From Aureimonas pseudogalii (GTDB lineage: Bacteria; Pseudomonadota; Alphaproteobacteria; Rhizobiales; Rhizobiaceae), in contig NZ_JACIEK010000010.1 in the NCBI RefSeq assembly GCF_014196835.1, forward strand, positions 113,802-177,801: a DNA stretch of 64,000 nucleotides, written 5' to 3'. Made by a program: the position numbers and the translations under genes. Within the stretch, counting starts at the first letter, position 1, and every line of letters begins with the position of its first letter. The notes beneath the pieces are model-generated. The model made no database searches and had not been told where the DNA came from. It was given only the letters and a program-made list of their open reading frames with translations. Shown here piece by piece: positions 47,769 through 56,347 of the stretch.

Positions 47769-50066
47769 ATGCCGACGCGCAAGATCGCATCGTTCCATCC
47801 CTTCTTCGTGGGCGTGTCGCTCGTCGCGTTGACGTCCAGCTCCGCTCTCGGGCAGGAACCGCGTCGTACGCCAACACCAAGCCAAGCGGTGCAGGCCGAG
47901 CGTCGTGCGAGTTCGCCGGGCACCGTGGTGCTCGACACGGTGGTGGTGGAAGGGGCGGGAGGCGAGGGCGGTCCGCCGGCGACCGGCACCGTCGGGCAGC
48001 CGCCCGCACCCTATGCGGGTGGGCAGGTCGGCTCCGGCGCGCGCCTCGGCGCGCTCGGCAACCGCTCGATCCTGGAGACGCCCTTCAACGTCACGAGCTT
48101 CACCGAAAAGCTGATCCGTGACCAGCAGGCCCGCTCGCTCGCCGACGTCGTCCTGAACGACCCGTCCGTGCGCAACGACGCGCCGGCCTTCTCGGAGCGC
48201 GACAGCTTCTTCATTCGCGGCTTCTCGGTGGTCAATCTCGACACCGCCTATGACGGGCTCTTCTACATCGCCAATCCGCGCCGCCACTTCCTCGAAGGCA
48301 TCGAGCGCGTCGAGATCCTCAAAGGCCCGACGGCGCTCCTCAACGGCGGCGTCGGGCGGGTCGGCGGCACGATCAACCTCGTGCCGAAGCGCGCCGGCGA
48401 CGCGCCGCTGGCGCGCCTCACCACGACCTATCTCAGCGACTCGCAGATCTGGCCGCATTTCGACGTCGGCCGCCGTTTCGGGCCGACGGGCGAGTGGGGC
48501 ATTCGCGTCAACGGCTCCTATCGCGAGGGCGACACCGCGCTGGAGCGCAACGAGAACGAGGTGGTGGTGGGTGCGCTCGGTGCCGACTATCGCGGCGAGC
48601 GGGTGCGGGCCTCGATCGATCTCAACCATTCCGACCAGAAGATCCAGGCGCCGACCTCGCTGTTCAACGCGGCGGCGCCCGGCGTTCCCATCCCGAGCGC
48701 CCCGAACGGCGACGTCAACACCTCGAACTCGTTCGAGTTCATCGACTCCGACTACAACATGGCCGCCGGCCGCATCGAGTTCGACATTCTCGACAACACC
48801 ACGATCTACGCCGCCGCCGGCACCAGCCGCTACCGCGAGGACTTCCTCACCAGCTCCTACACGATCGGCGACAGCCGCATTCGCAACGCCCGCGTCGGCG
48901 ACGCGCAGATCGACTTCGGCTTCAACCCGCAGGAGATCGAGGGCCGCTCCGGCGAGATCGGCCTGCGCTCCACCTTCGACACCGGCCCGATCGGCCATCA
49001 GGTCAACGTCGCCGCGTCGAGCGCACGCAACGAGAACAATCGCGGCGAGTTCAACCCGCGCAACCTGCGCTTCCCCTCCTACACCACGAACATCTACGAT
49101 CCCGTGCTCTTCACGGGCACGCCGCCGAGCCTTGACGGCCTGCCGCGAGCGAGCAATCTCATTCCCTTCGCCGACATTCTCGCCAACAGCCTGGCCGTTT
49201 CCGACACCCTGTCCTTCGGCGAGGACCGCTTCCTGCTGACGCTCGGCGGGCGCTACCAGGAAATCCGCTCGCGCGGCTTCAACACGCGTCCGGGCATCGC
49301 CACCGCGCCGGTCGGCGACATCAACTACTTCTACGAGGACTCGCGCCTCAGCCCCGCGGTCGGCGCCGTGGTGCGCCTCACCGACCATTTCTCGGTCTAC
49401 GGCAACTACATCGAGTCGCTCACCGAAGGTCCAACCGCGCCCTCGACCGCGCTGAACGCCAACACCGTCTTCGCGCCGATCGTGAGCGAGCAGAAGGAGG
49501 TCGGCGTCAAGTACGACTTCGGTACGTTCGGCTTCACGACGTCGCTGTTCGAGATCGAGCAGCCGAGCGGCTTCACCAACCCGGCCTCGCGCCTCTTCTC
49601 GGTGGACGGGCTGCAGACCAACCAGGGCATCGAGATCAGCGTGTTCGGCGAGGTTACCGACAATCTGCGCCTGCTCGGCGGCGTCACCTTCATCGACGCG
49701 GAACTGACGCGCACGCTCGGCGGGCGCTTCGACGGCAACAGCGCACCCGGCGTTCCCAAGACCGCCTTCAACATCTATGGCGAATACGACCTGCCCTGGA
49801 TCGCCCCCGGCCTCACCGCCACGGGCCGCGTGATCTACACCAGCGGCACGCGCTACGACCAGGCCAACACGCAGCGCGTGGACGACTGGACGCGGGTCGA
49901 CATCGGCGCGCGCTACGGCTTCGTCGGCCCCTACGACAAGCCGGTCGAGATCAAGGCCAATATCGAGAACCTGTTCGACGAGAACTACTGGGCCTCGTCG
50001 GCCCGCGGGTTCCTGGCGGCCGGCGCGCCCCGGACCTTCATGCTCTCGACCTCGATCGAGTTCTGA
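47769..50066 (+). CDS. TonB-dependent siderophore receptor
   Basis: A 765-residue outer membrane receptor. After the signal peptide (about 1-28) come a TonB-box-like VLDTVVVEG (about 54-62), the plug domain (about 95-225; DSFFIRGFSV, FLEGIERVEILKGPTALLNG, VGGTINLVPKRA) and a 22-strand-type barrel ending in SIEF. The domain order matches FhuA/FpvA-class siderophore receptors. It converges on the siderophore biosynthesis and ABC-importer operon, so ferric petrobactin-like siderophore is the likely ligand (inference). Confidence 0.93.
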   Translation: MPTRKIASFHPFFVGVSLVALTSSSALGQEPRRTPTPSQAVQAERRASSPGTVVLDTVVVEGAGGEGGPPATGTVGQPPAPYAGGQVGSGARLGALGNRSILETPFNVTSFTEKLIRDQQARSLADVVLNDPSVRNDAPAFSERDSFFIRGFSVVNLDTAYDGLFYIANPRRHFLEGIERVEILKGPTALLNGGVGRVGGTINLVPKRAGDAPLARLTTTYLSDSQIWPHFDVGRRFGPTGEWGIRVNGSYREGDTALERNENEVVVGALGADYRGERVRASIDLNHSDQKIQAPTSLFNAAAPGVPIPSAPNGDVNTSNSFEFIDSDYNMAAGRIEFDILDNTTIYAAAGTSRYREDFLTSSYTIGDSRIRNARVGDAQIDFGFNPQEIEGRSGEIGLRSTFDTGPIGHQVNVAASSARNENNRGEFNPRNLRFPSYTTNIYDPVLFTGTPPSLDGLPRASNLIPFADILANSLAVSDTLSFGEDRFLLTLGGRYQEIRSRGFNTRPGIATAPVGDINYFYEDSRLSPAVGAVVRLTDHFSVYGNYIESLTEGPTAPSTALNANTVFAPIVSEQKEVGVKYDFGTFGFTTSLFEIEQPSGFTNPASRLFSVDGLQTNQGIEISVFGEVTDNLRLLGGVTFIDAELTRTLGGRFDGNSAPGVPKTAFNIYGEYDLPWIAPGLTATGRVIYTSGTRYDQANTQRVDDWTRVDIGARYGFVGPYDKPVEIKANIENLFDENYWASSARGFLAAGAPRTFMLSTSIEF

Positions 50067-50075
50067 AGACGCCTC

Positions 50076-50102
50076 ACGGCGAGGCGCGATCCGCCTCGCC
50101 GT
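50076..50102. terminator. Stem-loop after the receptor gene
   Basis: ACGGCGAGGCG (50076-50086) and CGCCTCGCCGT (50092-50102) form a perfect 11-base stem with a 5-base loop, 9 bases after the receptor stop. No T-run follows, so it may act together with the second hairpin 20 bases downstream. Confidence 0.55.
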
Positions 50103-50122
50103 CCGATCGCCCGATAGCCAAA

Positions 50123-50158
50123 CGCACCGCCCGAAGCGAATGTCGGGCGGTGCGCTTT
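50123..50158. terminator. Bidirectional terminator between receptor and ABC operon
   Basis: CGCACCGCCCGA (50123-50134) and TCGGGCGGTGCG (50143-50154) form a perfect 12-base stem with an 8-base loop. It is followed by CTTT on the plus strand and by TTTGG on the minus strand, and sits between the ends of the convergent receptor gene and the siderophore operon. Confidence 0.75.
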
Positions 50159-50196
50159 CGCGTTCGCCCTCCCGGCCTTACGAAGCCTTCGCGCCT

Positions 50197-50955
50197 TCAG
50201 CGCCAGAAGACGCAGACGGGGCGCTCGTCGATGCGCACGACCTGCATCTCCATGTCGTAGATCGCCCGCAGCGCCTCCGGGGTCACGATCTCGTCCGGCG
50301 TCCCGTCGCGCACCACCGCTCCCTCGCGCATGGCGACGATGCGGTCGCAATAGCTGGCGGCGAAGTTGATGTCGTGGAGCACCACCACCACGGTCTTGCC
50401 GAGATCGTCGGCGGCGCGGCGCATGATCTGCATCATCGCGACGGCGTGGCGCATGTCGAGATTGTTCAGCGGTTCGTCGAGAAGGATGGCGTCGGTGTCC
50501 TGCGCCAGCACCATGGCCACGAAGGCGCGCTGGCGCTGCCCGCCCGACAGCTCGTCGAGGAAGCGGTCGCGATAGGCCTCGAGCCCGAGAAACCCGACCG
50601 CGCGCTCGATCGGCTCGCGGTCGGCTGCTGTGAGGCGACCCTTGGAATGCGGATAGCGCCCGAAGGCGACGAGATCGGCGACGGTGAGGCGGGCGGCGAG
50701 CGCGTTGTCCTGCCGCAGCACCGAGATGCGGCGCGCCAGCACGTCGCCCGGCGTCGCCGCGACGTCCATCCCGTCGACGAGGACGCGGCCGGCATCGGCC
50801 TTCATCAGCCGGCTCATCACCGAGAGCAGCGTCGACTTGCCGGCGCCGTTCGGCCCGACGATGGCGGTGACGCCGCCCGTCGGCAGGGTCAGCGTCACGC
50901 CGTTCACCACCGTCTGCGGGCCGTAGCGCTTGGTGACGGCCTGGATGTCGATCAT
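50197..50955 (-). CDS. Ferric siderophore ABC transporter ATP-binding protein
   Basis: A 252-residue FecE/FepC/YclP-type ATPase: Walker A GPNGAGKS, signature LSGGQRQRAF, Walker B ILLDEPLNNLD and the H-loop histidine in VVLHDINFAA. It is the last gene of the long siderophore operon; its start overlaps the permease stop by four bases. It powers uptake of the ferric siderophore across the inner membrane. Confidence 0.94.
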   Translation of the reverse strand: MIDIQAVTKRYGPQTVVNGVTLTLPTGGVTAIVGPNGAGKSTLLSVMSRLMKADAGRVLVDGMDVAATPGDVLARRISVLRQDNALAARLTVADLVAFGRYPHSKGRLTAADREPIERAVGFLGLEAYRDRFLDELSGGQRQRAFVAMVLAQDTDAILLDEPLNNLDMRHAVAMMQIMRRAADDLGKTVVVVLHDINFAASYCDRIVAMREGAVVRDGTPDEIVTPEALRAIYDMEMQVVRIDERPVCVFWR

Positions 50956-51920
50956 CGGTTGAGACCCCGGACGAGGAGGACGAGGAAGACGAGGCCGCCG
51001 ACGAACTCGATGACGATCGACAGCGCGGTGTCGAAGCGGAAGACCCGTTCCAAGACGAACTGGCCGCCGACCAGCGCGAGGATCGCGATGAGTGCCGCCG
51101 CCGGCAGCACCGCGGCGTGGCGGTGCGAGCGGACCGCGAGATAGGCGAGATTGGCGACGAGCAGCCCGAAGAAGGTCACCGGTCCGACGAGCGCCGTCGA
51201 GATCGACACGAGCAGCGACACGAGAACGAGCGCGATCGTCACCTCGCGGCGATGGTCGAGCCCGAGATTGATCGACGCCTCGCGCCCGAGGCCGAGCACG
51301 TCGAGCCGCCCGGTGCGCCGGGCAAGGAAGGCGAGGATCGCGACGATCGCCGCGCTCGACACGGCGAGGAGCGAGCCGTCCACCGCATTGAACGAGGCGA
51401 ACATCCGGTCCTGCAGCACCACGAACTCGTTGGGGTCGATCAGCCGCTGGAGCAGCCCCGAGATCGAGCGGAACAGGGTGCCGAAGACGAGGCCGACGAG
51501 GACGAGGAGATAGAGCGAGCCGAGGCCGCCGGAGAAGAGCCAGCGATAGAGCAGCGTCGAGAGGCCGACCATGACGGCCACCTCCACCGCGAAGACGAGG
51601 CGGGGATCGAGCGTGGAGGTCGCGGCCGCGCCGAGGCCGAAGACGAGAAGCGTCTGGATCAGCGCGTAGAGCGCGTCGAAGCCCATGATCGAGGGCGTCA
51701 GGATGCGGTTGGCGGTCACCGTCTGGAAGAGGACGGTGGAGACCGCGATCGCCGTGCCGACGAGCACCATGGCGAGAACCTTGGTGCCACGGAAGGCCAG
51801 CACGAAGCTCCAGCTGCCGCGCGCGCCGACGGTGAGGAAGAGCGTTACCGCCACGAGGCAGGCGAACGCCAGCCCGGCGATGACGAAGCGTTCGCGCCGC
51901 CGCCGCGCCTCAGGCGACAC
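50952..51920 (-). CDS. Ferric siderophore ABC transporter permease (FecCD family, second)
   Basis: A 322-residue permease with about nine or ten hydrophobic segments and the FecCD blocks LGREASINLGLDHRREV and PVTFFGLLVANLAYL. It overlaps the upstream permease by 11 bases and the ATPase by four. It pairs with the other FecCD-family protein to form the channel, as YclN/YclO do for petrobactin in Bacillus subtilis (established for that system). Confidence 0.93.
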   Translation of the reverse strand: MSPEARRRRERFVIAGLAFACLVAVTLFLTVGARGSWSFVLAFRGTKVLAMVLVGTAIAVSTVLFQTVTANRILTPSIMGFDALYALIQTLLVFGLGAAATSTLDPRLVFAVEVAVMVGLSTLLYRWLFSGGLGSLYLLVLVGLVFGTLFRSISGLLQRLIDPNEFVVLQDRMFASFNAVDGSLLAVSSAAIVAILAFLARRTGRLDVLGLGREASINLGLDHRREVTIALVLVSLLVSISTALVGPVTFFGLLVANLAYLAVRSHRHAAVLPAAALIAILALVGGQFVLERVFRFDTALSIVIEFVGGLVFLVLLVRGLNR

Positions 51921-52872
51921 GGGCGCGCCGGTTGAGGAGGAGCGCGAGGAAGACGGCGCTGCCGACGACGCCGAACACCGTACCGACCGGGATCTCGTAG
52001 GGGGGGCGGATCACACGGCCGATGAGGTCGCAGGCGAGCACCAGCGCGGCGCCGAGCGCGGCGACCCAAGGCAGGGTGCGGCGCATGTTGTCGCCCGCGA
52101 AGAGGCTGACGACGTTGGGCACCACAAGGCCGAGAAAGGGAATGATGCCGACCGTCGAGACGACGCTCGCCGTCACCAGCGAAACGATCACGAGGCCGAC
52201 CACCATCAGCCGGCGATAGTCGAGCCCGAGATTGGTGGTGAAGTCCTCGCCCATGCCGGCCACGGTGAAGCGGTCGGCGGCGACATAGGCGGCGAGCGCC
52301 AGCGCGAACGCGATCCAGAGGAGTTCGTATCGTCCGCGCAGCACCACCGAGAAGTCGGCGGTGGTCCAGGCGGCGAGCGCCTGCATGAGGTCGTAGCGAT
52401 AGGCGAGGAAGGTGGTGACGGCCGAGAGGACGCCGCCGAGCATCAGCCCGACCAGCGGCACCACGAGGGGCGAGCGCAGCGGCACGCGCGCGAGAATGCG
52501 CAGGAAGAGCGCCGTGCCCGCCAGGGCGAAGCCGGCGGAGACGAGCATGCGCGTCAGGATCGAGGCCTCGGGGAGGAGCAGCGTCGCGGCCAGCATGCCG
52601 AGGCTCGCCGATTCCACGGTGCCGGCGGTGGAGGGTTCGACGAAGCGGTTGCGCGTCAGCATTTGCATGAGGAGCCCTGCGACGGCGAGCGACACGCCGG
52701 CGAGGATCAGCGCCAGCGTGCGCGGCACGCGGCTCGCCCAGAGGATCTCGAAGGCGCGGGCGCTCGATGCTGGATCGAGGAGCGCGGCGGGCGTCACTTC
52801 GCTCACCCCGACGAAGAGGCTGGCGACGGCGAGGGCGCAGATCGCGAGCGCAGCGAGAAGGCGAATCGGCAT
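51910..52872 (-). CDS. Ferric siderophore ABC transporter permease (FecCD family, first)
   Basis: A 320-residue FecCD-type permease with blocks LLMQMLTRNRFVEPSTAG, GMGEDFTTNLGLDYRRL and VGIIPFLGLVVPNVVS. It begins 15 bases after the binding protein gene and overlaps the second permease by 11 bases. The two permeases clearly share ancestry but differ along their length. Confidence 0.94.
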   Translation of the reverse strand: MPIRLLAALAICALAVASLFVGVSEVTPAALLDPASSARAFEILWASRVPRTLALILAGVSLAVAGLLMQMLTRNRFVEPSTAGTVESASLGMLAATLLLPEASILTRMLVSAGFALAGTALFLRILARVPLRSPLVVPLVGLMLGGVLSAVTTFLAYRYDLMQALAAWTTADFSVVLRGRYELLWIAFALALAAYVAADRFTVAGMGEDFTTNLGLDYRRLMVVGLVIVSLVTASVVSTVGIIPFLGLVVPNVVSLFAGDNMRRTLPWVAALGAALVLACDLIGRVIRPPYEIPVGTVFGVVGSAVFLALLLNRRARVA

Positions 52873-52887
52873 GGAGCGGGCGGGCCG

Positions 52888-53805
52888 TCAGTTCGCGGGT
52901 TTGCCGGCCATCGCCGCGGCCAGCTGATCGACGCTCGCCTGCAGGGCGCTCAGGCCACCGCCGACGAGATACCAGTTGGCGGAATCGAGCTGGACGACCT
53001 GCCCCTTCTGCCAGGCCTTGGTCCGGCGCACCAGTTCGTTGTCGAGAAGGGCGGCGGCGCTGCCCTGGCCGATCGCCGCGTCGCGGTCGATCACGAAGAG
53101 CCAGTCCGGGTCGGTCTCGAGGATGTATTCGTTCGAGACGGCCTCGCCGTGGATGGCGCTCGCAAGCTTTGGGTCGGCCGGCGCCACGCCGAACTCGGAA
53201 TGCAGCACGCCGAAGCGCGAGCCCGGGCCATAGGCGCTGAGGCGGTTGCCCGTGGCCATCACGATCAGCCCCGTTCCCGCCTTTGCGGTCTCGGCCCGCA
53301 GGGCTTCGATCGAGCCGTCGAGCCGGGCGAGCTTCGCTTCCGCTTCCTCGTCCTTGCCGAAGAGGCGGGCGAGGGTGCGAATGTTGCGCTCGGCGCTGCC
53401 GATCGTGTCGGCGGGGTCGAGCGTCAGGTCGATCACCGGAGCGATGCGCGAGAGCGCCTCGTACTGCGGTGCGGAGCGGCTGGCGACGATCACGAGATCG
53501 GGCTGCAGCGCGTTCACGGCTTCGAAGTCGGGCTCGAAGAGCGAGCCGATCTTCGGCGTCGCGGCGTCGGCATATTGGGCGAGCGAGGCGGGCATGGCGA
53601 TCACCGGCACGCCCGCGACGGGGATGCCGAGCGCGTCCAGCGTGTCGAGCGAGGCGAGGTCGAAGGTGGCGACGGTCTTCGGTGGGGCCGCGAGTTCGGT
53701 GACGCCCTGCGCATGCTCGACGTGGATCGGCTCGGCCCGTGCGGGTGCGATCACGGCGAGACCGAGGAGGAGGGCGGCGGCGAGACGGAGAGCGGCGTTC
53801 GGCAT
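52888..53805 (-). CDS. Ferric siderophore-binding periplasmic protein (YclQ/CeuE-like)
   Basis: A 305-residue class III binding protein with a signal peptide (about 1-24, ending IAPARA) and blocks KIGSLFEPDFEAVNALQPDL and GRLSAYGPGSRFG-like sequence that recall CeuE and the petrobactin-binding YclQ. No lipobox cysteine follows the signal, so the protein is soluble in the periplasm, as expected for a Gram-negative. It sits between the DUF2218 gene and the permeases in the siderophore operon. Confidence 0.92.
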   Translation of the reverse strand: MPNAALRLAAALLLGLAVIAPARAEPIHVEHAQGVTELAAPPKTVATFDLASLDTLDALGIPVAGVPVIAMPASLAQYADAATPKIGSLFEPDFEAVNALQPDLVIVASRSAPQYEALSRIAPVIDLTLDPADTIGSAERNIRTLARLFGKDEEAEAKLARLDGSIEALRAETAKAGTGLIVMATGNRLSAYGPGSRFGVLHSEFGVAPADPKLASAIHGEAVSNEYILETDPDWLFVIDRDAAIGQGSAAALLDNELVRRTKAWQKGQVVQLDSANWYLVGGGLSALQASVDQLAAAMAGKPAN

Positions 53806-53858
53806 GGCGACGGGTTCCGGTGAGAGGGCGTAAGCGTTCGGGGCGGAGTGGCGGCCCG

Positions 53859-54137
53859 TCAGGTCCAGTCGAACCGCAGCGTCTCGCGGAACGCGAAGCG
53901 TTCGATGTGGACGGCGACGACGTCCTTCAACTGCGCGAGTGCCTCCTCGTCGGGGGCGGAGAGGGCGACGGTCAGGGTTTCCGCGTCGGCGGCCAGCCGG
54001 GCCTCGCCGACCGTCAGCACGATCCGGCCGTCCGTCGGCGTGAATTCGGTCTCGAACTTGTGAGCCCAGTGCTTGCAGAGCTGCTGGAGATAGCGCGAGG
54101 CGTGGGCCGTGGCGACGACGGCGCGGGTGTCGGGCAT
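53859..54137 (-). CDS. DUF2218 family protein
   Basis: A 92-residue protein starting MPDTRAVVATAHASRYLQQL with CKHWAHKFE and ending in FAFRETLRFDW, the pattern of the DUF2218 family. Family members are small cytoplasmic proteins often encoded with siderophore or iron-uptake genes; their role is unknown. One cysteine and several histidines (H12, H22, H25) could bind metal, but this is speculation. It lies between asbF (60 bases upstream) and the binding protein gene (53 bases downstream) on the same strand. Confidence 0.85.
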   Translation of the reverse strand: MPDTRAVVATAHASRYLQQLCKHWAHKFETEFTPTDGRIVLTVGEARLAADAETLTVALSAPDEEALAQLKDVVAVHIERFAFRETLRFDWT

Positions 54138-54197
54138 GCGGTCATCCTGCTGATCGGCGGCCGAGGCGGCCGCTCGGTTGGGGTCATCCGGTTTGCG

Positions 54198-55040
54198 TCA
54201 GGCCGTGGCCCGGACGCGAGGCGCAGCTTCGTGCGGGCGGGCGGCCGTGACGGTGCGCAGCTTCGACAGGTCGTCCGCCAGCACGGTGTAGCAGGCGTCG
54301 CCGAACCATTCGAGCGAGCCCTCGGCCTCCGGCTCCAGCGTGCGCAGGAACGGGGCGTAGTCGAAGACGCCCTCGAACAGCGCGGTCATGCCCTCGCGCC
54401 GACCGGCGGCGGCATAGACGTTGGCCGGCTCGAACACGGCGAGATCGGCGCGCCCGCGCACGTTCTTGAGGTGGTAATAGTCGATATGCCCGGCCAGCGT
54501 CGCATGGGCCTCTCCCGGATCGTCGCCGCCTTCCCAGACATGCAGCACGTCGAAATTGACCTTCAGCGCCGGGTGATCGACCTCGGCGAGAAGGCGCAGC
54601 AGCGAGGCCGTGGTGTCGGCGAGCGTGCCGGGATGCGTCTCCACGAGAAGCCGCAGGCCATGGCCCGCCAGCACCCCTGCGGCGTGGCGAAGCCGTCGCA
54701 CGACATGCGCGCGCTCCTCCGGCGAGGTGGCCGCGCTGCCCTTGGCCCCGGCGAAGGTGCGAAGGCGCGGCGCGCGCCACCGCGCCGCCAGGGCGCAGAG
54801 TTCGGCCGTGCGCCTCTCGAACACGTCGTCGGGGGCGTCGAGGGCCAGGTAGTCGCTGATCATCGGCACGCGCAAGCCGCGGGCGGCCAGTCCGTCGGCG
54901 TCGAGGCCGGGTCCGAGGTTGCGCGCGTGGATACCCCAGAGCTCGATACCGTCGAACCCGTTGGCCGCCGCGAAGCCGGCGATCTCACGCAGCGACACGA
55001 GATGGTGCCGGAAGCTGATGGTGCAGAGCGAGACCTTCAT
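54198..55040 (-). CDS. asbF: 3-dehydroshikimate dehydratase (petrobactin biosynthesis AsbF)
   Basis: A 280-residue xylose-isomerase-like TIM-barrel enzyme. The metal site of AsbF-type dehydratases is seen as E134 (LLVETHPGT), D164 (VNFDVLHVWEGG), H190 (DYYHLKN) and E244 (GSLEWFGDA), with the same D-to-H spacing of 26 residues as in Bacillus AsbF. It converts 3-dehydroshikimate to 3,4-dihydroxybenzoate, the catechol of petrobactin (established). The start overlaps the asbDE stop (ATGA). Without the neighbours it would be called only a sugar-phosphate-isomerase-like protein; the asb context fixes the call. Confidence 0.9.
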   Translation of the reverse strand: MKVSLCTISFRHHLVSLREIAGFAAANGFDGIELWGIHARNLGPGLDADGLAARGLRVPMISDYLALDAPDDVFERRTAELCALAARWRAPRLRTFAGAKGSAATSPEERAHVVRRLRHAAGVLAGHGLRLLVETHPGTLADTTASLLRLLAEVDHPALKVNFDVLHVWEGGDDPGEAHATLAGHIDYYHLKNVRGRADLAVFEPANVYAAAGRREGMTALFEGVFDYAPFLRTLEPEAEGSLEWFGDACYTVLADDLSKLRTVTAARPHEAAPRVRATA

Positions 55041-56347
55041 GCCGGCATCCTTTCGCGCGCGGGCACGCCCTCGCCGAGGCTCGGGCGGGCAGTCCGCCAC
55101 GCCTCGAAGGCGGCGTCGAGCCGGCGCTTGATCGAAAATTCCAGCGCGTCGAGCGCGTCGAGCCGAGCGAGAATCGATGCGATCTCGGCGCGCTCCCGCG
55201 TCTTGGCAAGCTTCAGGACGGCGTAGTGCAGGGCCGTCAGCCCCTCCACCAGCCGCTCGATCTCGTCGCAGATCGCCTCGAACCCGGCATGCGGCCAGCG
55301 CAGCGCCCGCCAGAAGAAGGCGAAGCCATGTTCGTAGGCCCATTTGCGGATGGTGACGACCGGCAGTTCGCGCAGGGCCTCGCCGACGTCGCCGAGATCG
55401 AGCCCGCCGCGCTCGTCGGCATGGGCGCCGACGATGGCGCGCACCGCGTCGATCAGCGGATTGGCGTCGGGGCGAAAGCACGCCGCGAAGAAGGCGGCGA
55501 GATCGGCATCCCGCGGCGGGCGGGCAAGCGAGGGATCGTAGCGGTAGCCGCCGGCGACGCTCGGCTGGTGGATGGCATGCAGCAGCTTGTCACGCTCGAT
55601 CCGCCCTTCCCAGCGAAAGTCGGGGTCGCACACCTGCCAGAGGGCGGGATCGTCCGTCAGCTCCACCAGCAGGTAGTGCGGGAAGGGGTTCTGGTTGAAC
55701 TTGTTCTCGCGCTCCGGCAGGTGGAACATGTCGAGCATCACCATCACGCACTCATCCGGCGCGCGACGGGCGAGGATGCCGAGAAGCGCCGCGACGTTCT
55801 CCTCCTTCGAGCGCGAATGGTCGTACCAGGCGTCGAGCGGCACGCCGTAGAGCCGCTCGAACCAGTAGCGGAAGGACTCGTGGTCGGTCGTATCCGAGTG
55901 GTAGGCGAGCCGGAATTCCTCGGTGATCGTGAACTCGGCGTCCCAGACGAGGGCGTAGAACGGGCGGTGGTCGATCCCCTCAGCCTTCAGCCCATGGCAG
56001 ACGCAGCTGACGAAGCAGTGGATCTTGAGGTCGTAGGGCATCTCCCCGTGCACGCCCTCGGGCGAGGCTTCCGGCACGGTCGGCTCGGCCGCCGGTTCGC
56101 CGTCGTCCGGCGCCAGCAGCGCGGCGAGATCGGCGACGGTGGCGACGTCCTGCCGGGCGATCGCCTCTTCGGGAATCGCCAGCCCGTGGGTGAGCTCCAG
56201 CGCGAGGATGAGCTGCAGCAGCTGCACGGAATCGAGATAGAGGTCCTCGTTCAGCCGCGCCTGCGGCCCGAAGCCGTCGAGATGGGCGTGGCGCATCTCC
56301 TCGCGCAGGATGGTGCCGATGGCCTCGACGACGGCCATGCGGTTCAT
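55037..56347 (-). CDS. asbDE: Fused aryl carrier protein and condensing enzyme (AsbD-AsbE fusion)
   Basis: A 436-residue single frame. Residues 1-82 are a carrier protein with the phosphopantetheine serine S40 in LYLDSVQLLQLILAL (AsbD). A Pro/Glu-rich linker (about 83-102) joins it to an AsbE domain (about 104-436) with HCFVSCVCHGLKAEG, DTTDHESFRYWFERLYG and KIHCF blocks. In Bacillus anthracis AsbD and AsbE are separate proteins: AsbD carries 3,4-dihydroxybenzoate and AsbE transfers it to spermidine (established). The ATG overlaps the asbC stop and the stop overlaps the asbF start, so no second start is needed; the frame is uninterrupted between the domains. Confidence 0.88.
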   Translation of the reverse strand: MNRMAVVEAIGTILREEMRHAHLDGFGPQARLNEDLYLDSVQLLQLILALELTHGLAIPEEAIARQDVATVADLAALLAPDDGEPAAEPTVPEASPEGVHGEMPYDLKIHCFVSCVCHGLKAEGIDHRPFYALVWDAEFTITEEFRLAYHSDTTDHESFRYWFERLYGVPLDAWYDHSRSKEENVAALLGILARRAPDECVMVMLDMFHLPERENKFNQNPFPHYLLVELTDDPALWQVCDPDFRWEGRIERDKLLHAIHQPSVAGGYRYDPSLARPPRDADLAAFFAACFRPDANPLIDAVRAIVGAHADERGGLDLGDVGEALRELPVVTIRKWAYEHGFAFFWRALRWPHAGFEAICDEIERLVEGLTALHYAVLKLAKTRERAEIASILARLDALDALEFSIKRRLDAAFEAWRTARPSLGEGVPARERMPA

